DNA of 8,289 bases from Pseudomonadota bacterium (GTDB lineage: Bacteria > Pseudomonadota > Gammaproteobacteria > Burkholderiales > Burkholderiaceae_C): assembly GCA_023394015.1 (NCBI GenBank), contig JAEXBL010000003.1, positions 1 through 8,289 on the forward strand. The letters are read 5' to 3'. The position numbers and the translations under genes were made by a program. The notes below the pieces were generated by a model. That model had not been told where the DNA came from. It did not search any database and saw nothing but the letters and a program-made list of their open reading frames with translations. This document shows, piece after piece, positions 7,336-8,289 of this stretch (the first letter of the stretch is position 1; every line of letters begins with the position of its first letter).

Positions 7336-8289
7336 GACCGCGGCCACAGCGAACCCAGCACGATCACCGCCAGCCCCACCGGCACGCCGAAGAAGCCCGC
7401 CGACACCGGGTGGATGCCCCACCACAGGCCGCCCGGGGGCAGGCCCCACCAGCTGCGCCAGGCGGGGCTGGCCAGCAGCATGTAGCCCAGCGTGACGCCG
7501 GCGCCGGCCAGCATGCCGGCCACCACGGCGCGGCGCGTGGTGCGGCGCCAGAACAGGCCGGTGACCAGCGCCGGGAAGAAGGTGGACGCCGCCAGCGAGA
7601 ACGAGGCCGTGACCAGCGAGATGATCTCGGCCGGCTTGAGCGCCGCCACCAGCGCCGCCAGCATGGCCACCGCCAGCAGGGCGAACTTGGTGACGATGAC
7701 GCGGTTGTCCGACACGCTGACCACGCCGCCGCGCACCGGGGCGGTGTCGTGCACCAGCGCGTTGGCAATGGTCAGCAGCAGGCCGTCGGCGGTGGACAGC
7801 GCCGCCGCCAGCCCGCCCGCCGCCACCAGGCCGGACACCACGTAGGGCAGGCCCCCCAGCTCGGGCGTGGCCAGCATGATCATGTCGGCCGCCAGGCGGA
7901 TCTCGCCGAACTGCAGCACGCCGTCGCCGTTGATGTCCTGCACCGCGATCAGGCCCGGGTCGACCCGCGCCCACTGCGCGATCCAGTGCGGCAGCTGGTC
8001 GAAGCTGCTGCCCACCAGGCTGTCCATGACCTGGTACTTGACCAGGGCCGCCAGCGCCGGCGTGCTCAGGTACAGCAGCGCGATGAAGGCCAGCGACCAG
8101 GCCACCGAGCGGCGCGTGTCGGCCACGCTGGGCGTGGTGTAGAAGCGCGTGAGCAGGTGCGGCAGGCTGGCGGTGCCGACCATCAGGCAGAACATCAGCG
8201 CCAGGAAGTTGAGCCGCGACTGCTGGAACTCGGCCCGCTCTTCCGACGTGCCGCGCGGGTCTCCCGCGAAGGCCTGGGTGTGCCGTGGC
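7314..8289 (-). CDS. Sodium:solute symporter, VC_2705/ActP-like (5' end outside window)
   Basis: The C-terminal 324 residues of an inner-membrane transporter of the sodium:solute symporter family (TC 2.A.21) are visible; the first full codon is at 8286-8288. The sequence best fits the VC_2705-type subfamily related to acetate permease ActP; substrate unknown, a short organic acid being plausible. In fragment numbering, FAGDPRGTSEERAEFQQSRL opens at 7 and MVGTASLPHLLTRFYTT is at 36-52. Hydrophobic segments lie near 62-82, 146-178, 202-217, 222-247, 254-272 and 299-315. The family block ALSTADGLLLTIANALVHD is at 163-181. An EF-hand-like loop DINGDGVLQFGE is at 118-129. The protein ends SLWPRSQRSMAI, which seems short beside the longer tails I recall for this subfamily. 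Its stop lies inside the convergent gene at 7057. The family is usually preceded by a small DUF4212 membrane protein, which would lie right of the window. Confidence 0.9.
   Translation of the reverse strand, partial: PRHTQAFAGDPRGTSEERAEFQQSRLNFLALMFCLMVGTASLPHLLTRFYTTPSVADTRRSVAWSLAFIALLYLSTPALAALVKYQVMDSLVGSSFDQLPHWIAQWARVDPGLIAVQDINGDGVLQFGEIRLAADMIMLATPELGGLPYVVSGLVAAGGLAAALSTADGLLLTIANALVHDTAPVRGGVVSVSDNRVIVTKFALLAVAMLAALVAALKPAEIISLVTASFSLAASTFFPALVTGLFWRRTTRRAVVAGMLAGAGVTLGYMLLASPAWRSWWGLPPGGLWWGIHPVSAGFFGVPVGLAVIVLGSLWPRSQRSMAI

Overview
The window is very GC-rich. Its recognisable genes (an AcuI-type acrylyl-CoA reductase, an AAG/MPG DNA glycosylase, a TraB/GumN-family protein and a VC_2705-type sodium:solute symporter) look most like Burkholderiales, probably Comamonadaceae. 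That placement is an inference from protein resemblance and composition; there is no rRNA or other marker to fix it.

Left half (1-3987, minus strand): one uninterrupted reading frame runs for 1329 codons and off the left edge without a stop. The start at 3987 is well fixed by an AAGGAG site and an in-frame stop 18 nt upstream. I cannot name the protein. It has no signal peptide or membrane segment, an N-terminal beta/proline-rich part, a middle part with conserved-looking aromatic motifs, a long alpha-helical part and a beta-rich, glycine-rich C-terminal part. It uses AGG, AGA and ATA codons that I did not see in the other genes, so it may be acquired DNA. It is the best candidate here for undescribed biology.

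3988-4279 is a comparatively AT-rich divergent intergenic region. It carries an 8-bp perfect inverted repeat (4110-4117/4131-4138), a small palindrome (4182-4195) and a possible -10 element only 6 nt before the next start codon.

Right half (4280-8289): ordinary chromosomal genes with strong GC3 bias. They are a TraB/GumN-family exported protein (+), a convergent acrylyl-CoA reductase acuI (-), and a 3-methyladenine DNA glycosylase mpg (+) divergent from acuI across 93 bp. A 92-residue uncharacterised protein (+) follows, then the C-terminal part of a sodium:solute symporter (-) that enters from the right edge. The symporter overlaps the small gene tail-to-tail by 22 bp and carries an EF-hand-like loop. 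These genes do not form one operon. The only functional link I can suggest is between the divergent acuI and mpg, which deal with a reactive electrophile and with alkylated DNA bases respectively. No tRNA, rRNA, CRISPR array, IS element or phage gene was seen.
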